64,000 nucleotides of DNA from Pantoea sp. Mb-10 (GTDB lineage: Bacteria > Pseudomonadota > Gammaproteobacteria > Enterobacterales > Enterobacteriaceae). Below the pieces are notes generated by a model. It saw only the letters and a list, made by a program, of their open reading frames with translations. It searched no databases and was not told where the DNA came from. The stretch lies in the NCBI RefSeq assembly GCF_021272205.1, contig NZ_JAJSDX010000003.1:62001-126000 (forward strand), given 5' to 3'. A program made the position numbers and the translations under genes. Positions 32,999 to 41,842 of this stretch are shown here, in pieces (position 1 is the stretch's first letter; the number at the start of each line of letters is the position of its first letter).

Positions 32999-33159
32999 GA
33001 GCTTCTCTTTTATTGCGTGTTTGCAGGCGACGATAGCAAAGGGGCCGCGAGAATGAAATCTGCCACAAAGGGCCTGCATCACATCTGTTCAATAAACCAT
33101 CGGATGGATAAAATATTCATCAACTAACCGTAAATTTAAGCGCTTAGGGCAAAAAGGGG

Positions 33160-33187
33160 TTGCATCATCAGACGCCGAGTGTATAGT
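33160..33187 (+). promoter_or_regulatory. Promoter of the initiator tRNA cluster
   Basis: TTGCAT (33160-33165), 16 bases, TATAGT (33182-33187), then the GC-rich discriminator GCGCATCC, typical of stringently controlled stable RNA promoters. It precedes the first tRNA by 13 bases. Confidence 0.75.
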
Positions 33188-33200
33188 GCGCATCCACGGA

Positions 33201-33277
<77 letters not shown>

Positions 33278-33330
33278 ATTCTTCTTAACTGAAGAGACAA
33301 TGTGAAGCGTTGCGTAATGCAACAGACGGA

Positions 33331-33407
<77 letters not shown>

Positions 33408-33458
33408 TTTGTCTTGAAGAAGAATACAGCATGAACGTCGCACAATGCGACAGACGGA

Positions 33459-33535
<77 letters not shown>

Positions 33536-33543
33536 CTTCAATT

Positions 33544-33569
33544 AAACACCTTAACGGGTGTTTTTTTGT
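33544..33569 (+). terminator. Terminator of the tRNA-fMet cluster
   Basis: A stem AAACACC/GGTGTTT followed by a run of T, nine bases after the last CCA. Confidence 0.85.
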
Positions 33570-33608
33570 TTGTAGCTTCGCAAAAAAGCGGCAATACTGC
33601 CGCCCTTC

Positions 33609-34847
33609 TCACCGATGCGCCAGCACGGCCCCTTTCTCAAAATAGGCCTTAATGCCATGCAGGATCGCCTCCGCAACTTGATGCTGGTAGCGCGGCGTGC
33701 GTAGCTTACGCTCTTCCTCAACGTTACTGATAAACGCGGTTTCCACCAAAATAGACGGGATATCCGGCGCTTTTAGCACGGCAAAACCCGCCTGATCCAC
33801 CGTGCGCTTGTGCAAATGGTTGATGCGTCCCAGACGCGTTAACACCTCTTTGCCGAACTTAAGGCTGTCGCTGATGGTTTGACGCTGCACCATGTCGAAC
33901 ATGGTGTGGTCGAGATAGCGGTCGCCGCTCATGCTGACGCCGCCAATCAAATCGGCTTCGTTCTGCGTTTGCGCGAGAAAACGCGCAGCGGCGGAGGTGG
34001 CGCCGCGCGTTGAGAGCGCAAACACCGACGAACCGCGCGCGGCACGGCTGGTAAACGCATCAGCGTGAATAGAGACAAACAGATCGGCCCGCTGTTTGCG
34101 CGCCTTCGCTACGCGCACGCGCAGCGGAATAAACACATCTTCGTTGCGCGTCATGTACGCCTTCATGTTGTGTTCTTTCTCGATCAGCGCTTTTAGATAG
34201 CGGCCAATCTTCAGCACAATGTCTTTCTCACGCGTTTTGTATTTGCCGTGCGCGCCCGGATCTTCACCGCCGTGACCGGGATCGATCATGATAATAATAG
34301 GACGATCCCGCCCCGCTTTACCGGGCAGCGGCGCCTGCGCGGGCTGATCGCGTTCCAGATCCCCTTGGTTGTAATCGTGCAGTAACGCCAGCAGCGGATC
34401 CTCTTCCGCAGACGCCTCGCGGGGATAGAGATCGACCACTAAGCGATGTTTGATGCCGGCGACCGGAGACAGCGTAAAGATTTTCGGCGCCACGTTGCGC
34501 TTGAGTTCCAGCACGACGCGCACCGTATTGGCGTCGAACTGCCCCACGCGCGCCGTTTTAATAAAGGGATCGTCAACGCGCACTTGCTTATCCACCCCTT
34601 TCAATACCGGATTGATATGCAGGTTATCAATGTCGATCACCAGACGGTCTGGATGGCTCAAGGCAAATTGACGATATTTCAGCGGGACATTGGACTCCAG
34701 CGTCACGCGGGAATAGGTGGATGAGGGCCAAATACGCACGGCAACGATGTGCGCGGCGCCCGCAGCCGCGCCGGTACGCGTGACACTGAGCAAAAATAGC
34801 GCGCCTGCGCCCTGTAATAATCGTCGTCGTGTAAAAGCCTGAGACAT
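33609..34847 (-). CDS. amiC: N-acetylmuramoyl-L-alanine amidase AmiC
   Basis: Periplasmic zinc amidase that splits septal peptidoglycan in daughter-cell separation; NlpD activates it in E. coli. It has 412 residues. A twin-arginine signal peptide ([17 protein letters not shown]) is followed by an AMIN domain (about 35-140, septal targeting) and the amidase_3 domain with zinc ligands in [20 protein letters not shown] and the glutamate in LVETAFISN. The ATG at 34847 gives the Tat leader. It is divergent from argA. Confidence 0.96.
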   Translation of the reverse strand: MSQAFTRRRLLQGAGALFLLSVTRTGAAAGAAHIVAVRIWPSSTYSRVTLESNVPLKYRQFALSHPDRLVIDIDNLHINPVLKGVDKQVRVDDPFIKTARVGQFDANTVRVVLELKRNVAPKIFTLSPVAGIKHRLVVDLYPREASAEEDPLLALLHDYNQGDLERDQPAQAPLPGKAGRDRPIIIMIDPGHGGEDPGAHGKYKTREKDIVLKIGRYLKALIEKEHNMKAYMTRNEDVFIPLRVRVAKARKQRADLFVSIHADAFTSRAARGSSVFALSTRGATSAAARFLAQTQNEADLIGGVSMSGDRYLDHTMFDMVQRQTISDSLKFGKEVLTRLGRINHLHKRTVDQAGFAVLKAPDIPSILVETAFISNVEEERKLRTPRYQHQVAEAILHGIKAYFEKGAVLAHR

Positions 34848-35029
34848 ACTGCTCCAACTGCCCTGTGGTGTCTAAAATATCGCCAAGTGATCAATCGAGG
34901 ATGAAAACTTTACGCAAAATGAGAGGGGTTGTCTTGTGAGAAAAACCAGATAATGCAGTCTGTTAGCGTGAGATGCATCCGAAAATTCGTAAAGTATCGT
35001 CAGTGGTCAGGCTTGCAAAAACGACAAAA

Positions 35030-35068
35030 AGAGAATAAAAATACGAAAATTTCGAATAAACATGCACT
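35030..35068 (+). promoter_or_regulatory. Pair of ARG boxes upstream of argA
   Basis: Two 18-bp sites at 35030-35047 and 35051-35068 match the ArgR box (TGAAT-4-ATTCA) at 7 and 8 of 10 core bases, with the standard 3-base spacing between them. They overlap a possible -10 (TAAAAA at 35036, with TTGCAA at 35013-35018), so arginine-bound ArgR would block argA. Confidence 0.7.
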
Positions 35069-35079
35069 GAGGGTTTGCC

Positions 35080-36408
35080 GTGAAGGAACGTAGCACCGAA
35101 CTGGTACAGGGCTTTCGCCACACCGTTCCCTATATCAACGCCCACCGCGATAAAACGTTTGTCATTATGCTCGGCGGGGAAGCCATTGAGCATGAAAACT
35201 TCTCTAACATCGTCAACGATATTGGCCTGTTGCACAGCCTTGGCATTCGCCTGGTGGTGGTGTACGGCGCGCGGCCACAAATCGACGCCAGCATGGCGCA
35301 GCAGCAGCTGGAGCCGATCTATCACAAGCACACGCGCGTCACGGACGCGCAGTCGCTGGAGTTGGTGAAACAGGCCGCGGGTCGTCTACAGCTGGACATC
35401 ACCGCGCGTTTGTCGATGAGCCTCAACAACACGCCGCTGCAAGGCGCGCACATTAACGTGGTAAGCGGCAACTTTATCATTGCCCAGCCGCTGGGCGTGG
35501 ATGATGGCGTCGACTACTGCCACAGCGGCCGCATTCGTCGTATCGACGAAGAGGCCATTCACCGCCAGCTGGATAATAACGCCATCGTGCTGCTGGGACC
35601 GGTCGCGGTTTCGGTCACGGGCGAGAGCTTTAATCTCACGTCAGAAGAGGTGGCTACCCAGTTAGCCATTAAATTGAAAGCCGAAAAAATGATCGGTTTT
35701 TGTTCTGAACAGGGCGTGACCAACCGCGCGGGTGAGATCATCTCCGAGCTGTTTCCCAATGATGCGCAGGCGCGTATTGACGAAATGGAAAGCGACGGCG
35801 ATTTCCTCTCCGGTACCGTCCGCTTCCTGCGCGGCGCGGTGAAAGCGTGCCGCAGCGGCGTGCGCCGCAGCCACTTGATCAGCTATCAGGAAGATGGTGC
35901 CCTGCTCCAGGAGTTATTCTCGCGCGACGGTATCGGTACCCAGATCGTGATGGAGTCAGCGGAGCAGATTCGCCGCGCCAATATCAATGATATCGGCGGT
36001 ATTCTGGAGCTGATCAGGCCGCTTGAGCAGCAGGGTATTTTAGTGCGCCGCTCGCGTGAGCAGCTGGAGATGGAGATTGATAAATTTACCATTATCCAGC
36101 GCGACAATCTGACCATCGCCTGCGCTGCGCTCTATCCCTTCCCGGACGAACAGATTGGCGAAATGGCCTGCGTGGCGGTGCATCCTGATTACCGCAGCTC
36201 TTCACGCGGGGAGCTGTTGCTGGAGCGAGTGGCGCTGCAAGCGCGTCAGATGGGGCTGAAAAAACTGTTTGTCCTGACCACGCGCAGCATCCACTGGTTT
36301 CAGGAGCGCGGTTTTACCCCGGTGGATATTGAGTCGCTGCCTGAAAGTAAAAAGCAGATGTACAACTACCAGCGCCGCTCAAAGGTGCTGATGGCCGATC
36401 TACGCTAA
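35080..36408 (+). CDS. argA: N-acetylglutamate synthase ArgA
   Basis: Acetylates glutamate with acetyl-CoA, the first step of arginine synthesis, feedback-inhibited by arginine. It has 442 residues. An amino acid kinase-like domain (about 1-290, [26 protein letters not shown], arginine-binding) is followed by a GNAT acetyltransferase domain (about 295-442, [37 protein letters not shown]). The GTG at 35080 is used, as in E. coli, with TGAGGG upstream. ARG boxes lie just ahead. It is convergent with recD. Confidence 0.96.
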   Translation: MKERSTELVQGFRHTVPYINAHRDKTFVIMLGGEAIEHENFSNIVNDIGLLHSLGIRLVVVYGARPQIDASMAQQQLEPIYHKHTRVTDAQSLELVKQAAGRLQLDITARLSMSLNNTPLQGAHINVVSGNFIIAQPLGVDDGVDYCHSGRIRRIDEEAIHRQLDNNAIVLLGPVAVSVTGESFNLTSEEVATQLAIKLKAEKMIGFCSEQGVTNRAGEIISELFPNDAQARIDEMESDGDFLSGTVRFLRGAVKACRSGVRRSHLISYQEDGALLQELFSRDGIGTQIVMESAEQIRRANINDIGGILELIRPLEQQGILVRRSREQLEMEIDKFTIIQRDNLTIACAALYPFPDEQIGEMACVAVHPDYRSSSRGELLLERVALQARQMGLKKLFVLTTRSIHWFQERGFTPVDIESLPESKKQMYNYQRRSKVLMADLR

Positions 36409-36415
36409 ACGCCAC

Positions 36416-36448
36416 GGGCACGCGCGCAATCGTGCCCTGTTATTCTTT
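36416..36448 (+). terminator. Terminator between convergent argA and recD
   Basis: A 7-bp GGGCACG/CGTGCCC stem with an 8-base loop, followed by TGTTATTCTTT on the plus strand, eight bases after the argA stop. Confidence 0.55.
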
Positions 36449-36467
36449 CCCTCGTGACGTGCGGCGG

Positions 36468-38306
36468 TCAGCTCTCCGTCAGCCGCTGTAGCAGGCCGCT
36501 GCGGCGCTGGGTTTGCAATTGCACGGCGCGGCGAAACACCCCTTCTTCACTGTACAGCGTGAGCTGCTTGCGCGCGCGCGTGATGGCGGTGTAAATCAGT
36601 TCACGCGTCAGCACGGGGACAAACTGCGCAGGCATCACCAGTGCGGTGTGATCGAACTCAGAACCCTGTGATTTATGCACCGTCATAGCCCAAGCCGTAT
36701 CGTGTACGGGCAAACGGCTGGGCTGCACGGCTTTGATGGTGCCATCGGGCAACGGGAAGAACACCTTCAATACGCCGTCGTGGTCTTCGAGCGCAATGCC
36801 AATGTCGCCGTTAAATAACCCCAGCGTGCTGTCATTGCGCGTCACCATGACCGGGCGTCCGGGATACCAGCGGCTGCCGTTTTTGGGCCGACGCAGCCAC
36901 TGCATTTGCATCAGCTTTTGCTCAATGCGCTGATTCAATCCCTGCACGCCAAACGGCCCTTCCCGCAGCGCACACAGCAGTTGATAGCGGGCGAATGCCT
37001 GCAAGATCGCGCCGGGTGTCGCCTGCTGCTGTACCAATTCAATAAACGGTCGGTAGCCTTCGGTGATCTCAGCCAGCATGGCTTGGTAGGCCTCGCCGCT
37101 GTTGAGCGGGCGCCGCGCAATATCGCTGAAGCCTGCGGCAAACGCCGCCTCTACGGCGTCAATCTCACCGCCGTTCACCGCGGCCGCCAGCTTGCCGATA
37201 CCGGAATCTGCTGCAAAGCGGTAGCTTGTGCGCAGCAGGCAGATGGCATCGCGTACCGCCGGTGCAACGTCATCGTCACGGCCTTCGAGGGCGCAGCCGG
37301 TGAGCGTGGCGAGCTGTAATGCGCGCACCGGGCTGTAGCCCGCCTCGGCGCAGCGACAGATATCACCCAGCACCGCCCCGGCCTCAACCGAGGCAAGCTG
37401 ATCGCGATCGCCGAGAAAAATCACCCGCGCCTGAGGCGGTAACGCGGCAATTAAATTCGCCATCATGCTCAAATCCACCATGGAGGCTTCATCCACTACC
37501 AGCACGTCCAGATGCAGCGGATTGCCCGCGTGATAGCGTAAACGCTGTGACTCGGGCTGCGCGCCCAATAATCTGTGCAGGGTGGTCGCCTCGGCCGGAA
37601 AGCGCTGACGCTCCTGTTCCGTGACCGGCAGCGCCTGCAGTGCATTCCCCAGAGATTCAGTCAGGCGGGCGGCGGCTTTACCTGTAGGGGCGGCGAGCTG
37701 AATGCGCAACGCGCCCTCACTGAGATGAATCAGCGCGGCCAGCAGCTTCGCCACTGTGGTGGTTTTGCCCGTGCCCGGCCCGCCGGAAATCACCGCTGTT
37801 TTTTGCGTAAGCGCCACGGCGGCCGCAATTTTCTGCCAATCCTCGGGCTGCTCGCCGAACAAGCTGTTTAGCACCGCTCGTATCTGCTCCGCGGCAAATT
37901 GCTGCGGTGCGGCGCGGGTCTGGAAAAACTGCGCGACCCGTCCTTCATGGTGCCAAAGGCGGTGCAGATAGAGACGATCGTTGTTCAATACCAGCGGCGC
38001 GGCGCGATCGCTCTCGCTCAACGCTGACCAGCCCGCCAGCAGCGCAGGCCAGTCCTCCGGCTCCCCTGCCGCCTGCCAGATGGCCTGCGCCAACTCGGGG
38101 TGACGCCCACTAAACAGCGTATCGCGCCGCAGCAGCGAGAGCGGCAGACAAACATGCCCTTCTCCCGCCTCTGCGCTCAGGCAGGCGGCGGCTAGCAGCC
38201 GTGCCGGTTGTGTCTCATCAGCCAATAGCTGGGCGAACTGCACGTCCAGCGCGCGCAAGGCCCGCAGCGCTATCGCCTGCTCTAATAGCGCGGTCATGCC
38301 GCTCAT
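36468..38306 (-). CDS. recD: Exodeoxyribonuclease V subunit RecD
   Basis: 5'-3' helicase subunit of RecBCD, which resects double-strand ends until it meets Chi. It has 612 residues. It is a superfamily 1B helicase with Walker A GGPGTGKT at 175-182, DEAS (Walker B) in LDVLVVDEASMVDLS, IFLGDRDQLASVEAG and the C-terminal motif VHKSQGSEFDHTALV. Its ATG overlaps the recB stop by four bases (ATGA), so recB and recD are translationally coupled. The extreme N terminus has two possible Met codons (1 and 4). Confidence 0.96.
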   Translation of the reverse strand: MSGMTALLEQAIALRALRALDVQFAQLLADETQPARLLAAACLSAEAGEGHVCLPLSLLRRDTLFSGRHPELAQAIWQAAGEPEDWPALLAGWSALSESDRAAPLVLNNDRLYLHRLWHHEGRVAQFFQTRAAPQQFAAEQIRAVLNSLFGEQPEDWQKIAAAVALTQKTAVISGGPGTGKTTTVAKLLAALIHLSEGALRIQLAAPTGKAAARLTESLGNALQALPVTEQERQRFPAEATTLHRLLGAQPESQRLRYHAGNPLHLDVLVVDEASMVDLSMMANLIAALPPQARVIFLGDRDQLASVEAGAVLGDICRCAEAGYSPVRALQLATLTGCALEGRDDDVAPAVRDAICLLRTSYRFAADSGIGKLAAAVNGGEIDAVEAAFAAGFSDIARRPLNSGEAYQAMLAEITEGYRPFIELVQQQATPGAILQAFARYQLLCALREGPFGVQGLNQRIEQKLMQMQWLRRPKNGSRWYPGRPVMVTRNDSTLGLFNGDIGIALEDHDGVLKVFFPLPDGTIKAVQPSRLPVHDTAWAMTVHKSQGSEFDHTALVMPAQFVPVLTRELIYTAITRARKQLTLYSEEGVFRRAVQLQTQRRSGLLQRLTES

Positions 38307-41300
38307 GCTGAAGCTCCTTGCCCGCGAAACAGGCCATCCAATTGTGTGACAAAATCATGCCGGGGACGCGTATGAAACACGCCATTCTCTGGCGAACTGC
38401 CGTCCATACCGCGCAGGAACAGATAAAAGACCCCGCCGAAATGCCGCTCGTAATCGTAGTCAGGCAGGCGGTGACGCAAATAGCGATGCAGCGCGAGCGT
38501 ATACAGCTGGTACTGCAGGTCATAGCGGTGATCCACCATCGCCTGCGCCATCGCCTCTGGCGTGTAGGCCTCACGCGTGTCGCCCAGCCAGTTGGATTTG
38601 TAGTCCAGCAGATAATATTTTCCCTGCCAGCGGAACACCAGATCAATAAAGCCTTTTAGCATGCCCTGCACCTGACGAAAGTCCAGTGGAGGCGCCGCGG
38701 TAGACAGCGGATCCTGGCGCACCAGCGCATCCAGTTCCTGCGCGGTCAGCAGGCCGTCAATCGGCAAGTAAAACCCCATTTCCACCAGCCTGTCGCTGGA
38801 CTTCACGCTGGCAAGCCGCAGCCCCTGCGCGTTTAGCGGCGTGTTTACCACGCGGGTAATCCACTCACTGAGCATCGGTTGCCAGAACAGGGGATAGCCA
38901 CTTTGCTGAAGATGACGCGTGAGCGTGTCTTCATCCGGCGGGTGCGGAAAATCAAGGGATTCAAATAGCGTATGCAAGAACGTGCCCGGCGCGGCGCCGC
39001 GCGGAAAGTGATGCGGCGTCAGCGCCGCTTCCGCTTCCTCGCTCGACGACGCTTCCCCGGCCGCGTCAATATCAAAGCCTGGCATCACGTCCAGCAGACG
39101 ATGGCTGCTGTGCTGTTGCAGCGCGGAATAGCTGGTGACGCGCCACGGGTCGACTAGCGTGCGGGTGACAGCACGTGCACGCAGCGTGTCTTCAGGCAGC
39201 GGTGCGTCGTGCCAGCGCGTCGCTTCACCCGCCTCGGCCAACACCACCTCGGTGCCCACATGGTCGATTTCACCCAGCAAAACGGCCAGCTGCTCTGCGC
39301 TGGCGGCTTCACCCCGCTGCAGCAGGAAACCCAAGGCGCTTTTGTGCAGATCGCTTGCTCCCTCGCGTTTGCGCGTGCCGCGAAACAGTGGCGCGACGCC
39401 AACGCTACAGTGAAAGATGGAGCGCGTCAGGGCGACATAAAGCAAGCGTAGATCTTCCGCCAGGCGCTCCTCTTCTGCCAGCGCCAAGCTCTCTTCGTTG
39501 CTGTGCAGGTCGAGCACCGGATTGAAGCTGTCGCGATCGTGATAAAGCGCCGTATCCGCCTCGCGGAAACCAGCGGCAAAAGGCAACCAAACCAGCGGAT
39601 ACTGCAATCCTTTCGACTTGTGGATGGTAACGATCTGCACCAAGTGACGATCGCTCTCAAGGCGCAGTTGCTGGCTGGCAGACTGGTTATCCGGACTGGC
39701 TATCTGCTGCGCCAGGTAACGCACCAACGCGTGAGGACTGTCGAGTTGCGCCGCCGCTTCCTGCAGCAACTCGCCGAGGTGCAGCAGATCGGTCAACCGA
39801 CGTTCGCCGTTTTCCGATGCCAGCAGGTTTTCCGCCAGATGCCGCTCCAGCATAAGCTGCCGCAGCATGGGCAGGACGCCGCGCTGATGCCAAAGCTGCT
39901 GCCAGCGGGCAAAGGTCTCGACCAGCTCGTCCCAGGCGCGCGCATCGTGATCGAGTGCATCCAGCTGGGCGGCGTCAAACGCAAACAGCGAGGTCGCCAG
40001 CGCAGTGCGTAGCATCCGCTCCTGCTCGGGGGCCAATACCGCTTGCAGTAGCCAAAGTAGCTCTCGCGCCTCCGGCGTGGTGTAGACGCTGTCGCGATTG
40101 GACAGGTACACCGAGGGAATGCCGAGCTGTTTTAAGGCTTCGCGGATGTGGTTAGCCTCACTGCGGCTGCGTACCAACACCGTCATGTCCGACGCCTGCA
40201 CCCCACGCTGCAGGCCGGCCTTGCCCAACAGCGCACGCCCCTGCTGACCCGCCTGCAGCCAGCGGCTAATGTCGAGGGCGCACTGCTGCGCCATGTACTG
40301 TTGGTAGTCACTGACGCTGCAGCCTCCGCCAGGTTGTAACCAGAGTCGGAGCGCGGGCTGCACGCGATCGTCTACCGTCAGTGAGAGCGACTGATTAGGC
40401 GGCGCGAACCGCACGGGCAGAAAGGGAATATCCTCAAATAAAAACGGCGATGGCAGCCGTGAAAACAGGTGGTTCACGGCCTCAACCATCTCAGGCGAGG
40501 AGCGCCAGTTGGTATCCAGTGTGTAGTGCGCACTCACTTCATTACGTGCGCGAATGTAGGTAAAAATGTCGGCGCCGCGAAACGCATAGATCGCCTGTTT
40601 GGGATCGCCAATCAGCAACAGCGCCCGATCGGGCTGCTGATGGTACAGGGTGCGAAAGATACGGTACTGCTGCGGATCGGTGTCCTGGAACTCGTCAATC
40701 AAGGCAACCGGATAGCGCTGGCGAATAACCTCTGCCAGCCGTTCGCCGCCGGACTGGTGCAGGGCGTCATCCAGGCGGCTCAGCAGATCGTCAAAACCGA
40801 GCAGCGCCTGCAGCCGCTTCTCTTTATGCACCGCCGCGCGGACTTCCACCAGCGCGCGCGCAATCATCAGATCGCGTAACGAAAGCGGTTGTGCCAAAAA
40901 GTCATCTATTGCGTCAAACAGCGCATGGCGCGGTGCGCTGCCTTTTTTGGTCTTTTCTTCCAGCAGCCGTTGGCTAAAGCGTGCCAGCTCAGCCGGCACC
41001 GTGTAATCACGGGTTTCGCTTTGCGCCCAGTCGCTGATTTTATTGACCCATACCGGCAAATGCTTGCTGCTGTAGCTGCGCTTATCAACGTCAGACTGGC
41101 TGACTAATGTGAGTACTTCCTCACCCACAGTGCGCCACTGCGCCTTAATTTTCTCGATTTGCGCCAGATTGCGTGCATGGCGAGTCGCCAGCGTTTCATC
41201 ATCGGCTGGCGGCAAGCGCAAGCCGGGAGACTCCCCTTGTAGCCACGGTCGCAGCGTGGTCAGCAGCTGATCTGGCCCGCTCCATTCATTGACCACCACG

Positions 41301-41842
41301 CGTGCGATATCCAGCGTCAGCGGATAGCAGTGACGTCGCCAAAAGTCGGCGGTGGCGCGCCGCAGCAGAGGATGCTCATCCTCAATCAACTGTTGTTCAA
41401 ACAGCATGCCTGATTCAAAGGCATTAAAATTCAGCATGCGCTGACAAAAACCGTGAATGGTGAAAATCGCGGCCTCATCCATTTGCCGCTCGGCCGCCAG
41501 CAGCAGCGATGCCGCGTCAGCTGGCTGGGCGATCTCCTCCAGCAGCTGATTCAACATCGCGTTGCTGCTTACGCCGCGAATGCAGGCCAAACGCAGCTCG
41601 TGGATATTATCGCGAATGCGGCCACGCAGTTCGGCCGTGGCGGCCTCGGTAAAGGTCACCACCAAAATTTCATCGACCGACAGCGGGCGCGAATAGGCAT
41701 GCTCACCGCCGAGCCCAAGCAATAGTCGCAAATAAAGCAGGCCAATGGTGAAGGTTTTCCCCGTACCGGCTGAGGCCTCAATCAAGCGCTCACCGCGCAG
41801 CGGCAGCGTGAGCGGATTAAGCGTTTCAGGCTGCTGCGTCAT
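38303..41842 (-). CDS. recB: Exodeoxyribonuclease V subunit RecB
   Basis: 3'-5' helicase and the sole nuclease subunit of RecBCD, which also loads RecA after Chi. It has 1179 residues, as in E. coli (1180). Superfamily 1A helicase motifs: Walker A ASAGTGKT at 23-30, LIDEFQDTDPQQ (Walker B), GDPKQAIYAFRGAD and VTIHKSKGLQYPLVWLP. The C-terminal nuclease domain has PFxD- and DYKSN-type residues, seen as YYLLDYKSNWLGD near 1090. The start overlaps the ptrA stop by four bases and the stop overlaps recD by four. Confidence 0.97.
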   Translation of the reverse strand: MTQQPETLNPLTLPLRGERLIEASAGTGKTFTIGLLYLRLLLGLGGEHAYSRPLSVDEILVVTFTEAATAELRGRIRDNIHELRLACIRGVSSNAMLNQLLEEIAQPADAASLLLAAERQMDEAAIFTIHGFCQRMLNFNAFESGMLFEQQLIEDEHPLLRRATADFWRRHCYPLTLDIARVVVNEWSGPDQLLTTLRPWLQGESPGLRLPPADDETLATRHARNLAQIEKIKAQWRTVGEEVLTLVSQSDVDKRSYSSKHLPVWVNKISDWAQSETRDYTVPAELARFSQRLLEEKTKKGSAPRHALFDAIDDFLAQPLSLRDLMIARALVEVRAAVHKEKRLQALLGFDDLLSRLDDALHQSGGERLAEVIRQRYPVALIDEFQDTDPQQYRIFRTLYHQQPDRALLLIGDPKQAIYAFRGADIFTYIRARNEVSAHYTLDTNWRSSPEMVEAVNHLFSRLPSPFLFEDIPFLPVRFAPPNQSLSLTVDDRVQPALRLWLQPGGGCSVSDYQQYMAQQCALDISRWLQAGQQGRALLGKAGLQRGVQASDMTVLVRSRSEANHIREALKQLGIPSVYLSNRDSVYTTPEARELLWLLQAVLAPEQERMLRTALATSLFAFDAAQLDALDHDARAWDELVETFARWQQLWHQRGVLPMLRQLMLERHLAENLLASENGERRLTDLLHLGELLQEAAAQLDSPHALVRYLAQQIASPDNQSASQQLRLESDRHLVQIVTIHKSKGLQYPLVWLPFAAGFREADTALYHDRDSFNPVLDLHSNEESLALAEEERLAEDLRLLYVALTRSIFHCSVGVAPLFRGTRKREGASDLHKSALGFLLQRGEAASAEQLAVLLGEIDHVGTEVVLAEAGEATRWHDAPLPEDTLRARAVTRTLVDPWRVTSYSALQQHSSHRLLDVMPGFDIDAAGEASSSEEAEAALTPHHFPRGAAPGTFLHTLFESLDFPHPPDEDTLTRHLQQSGYPLFWQPMLSEWITRVVNTPLNAQGLRLASVKSSDRLVEMGFYLPIDGLLTAQELDALVRQDPLSTAAPPLDFRQVQGMLKGFIDLVFRWQGKYYLLDYKSNWLGDTREAYTPEAMAQAMVDHRYDLQYQLYTLALHRYLRHRLPDYDYERHFGGVFYLFLRGMDGSSPENGVFHTRPRHDFVTQLDGLFRGQGASA

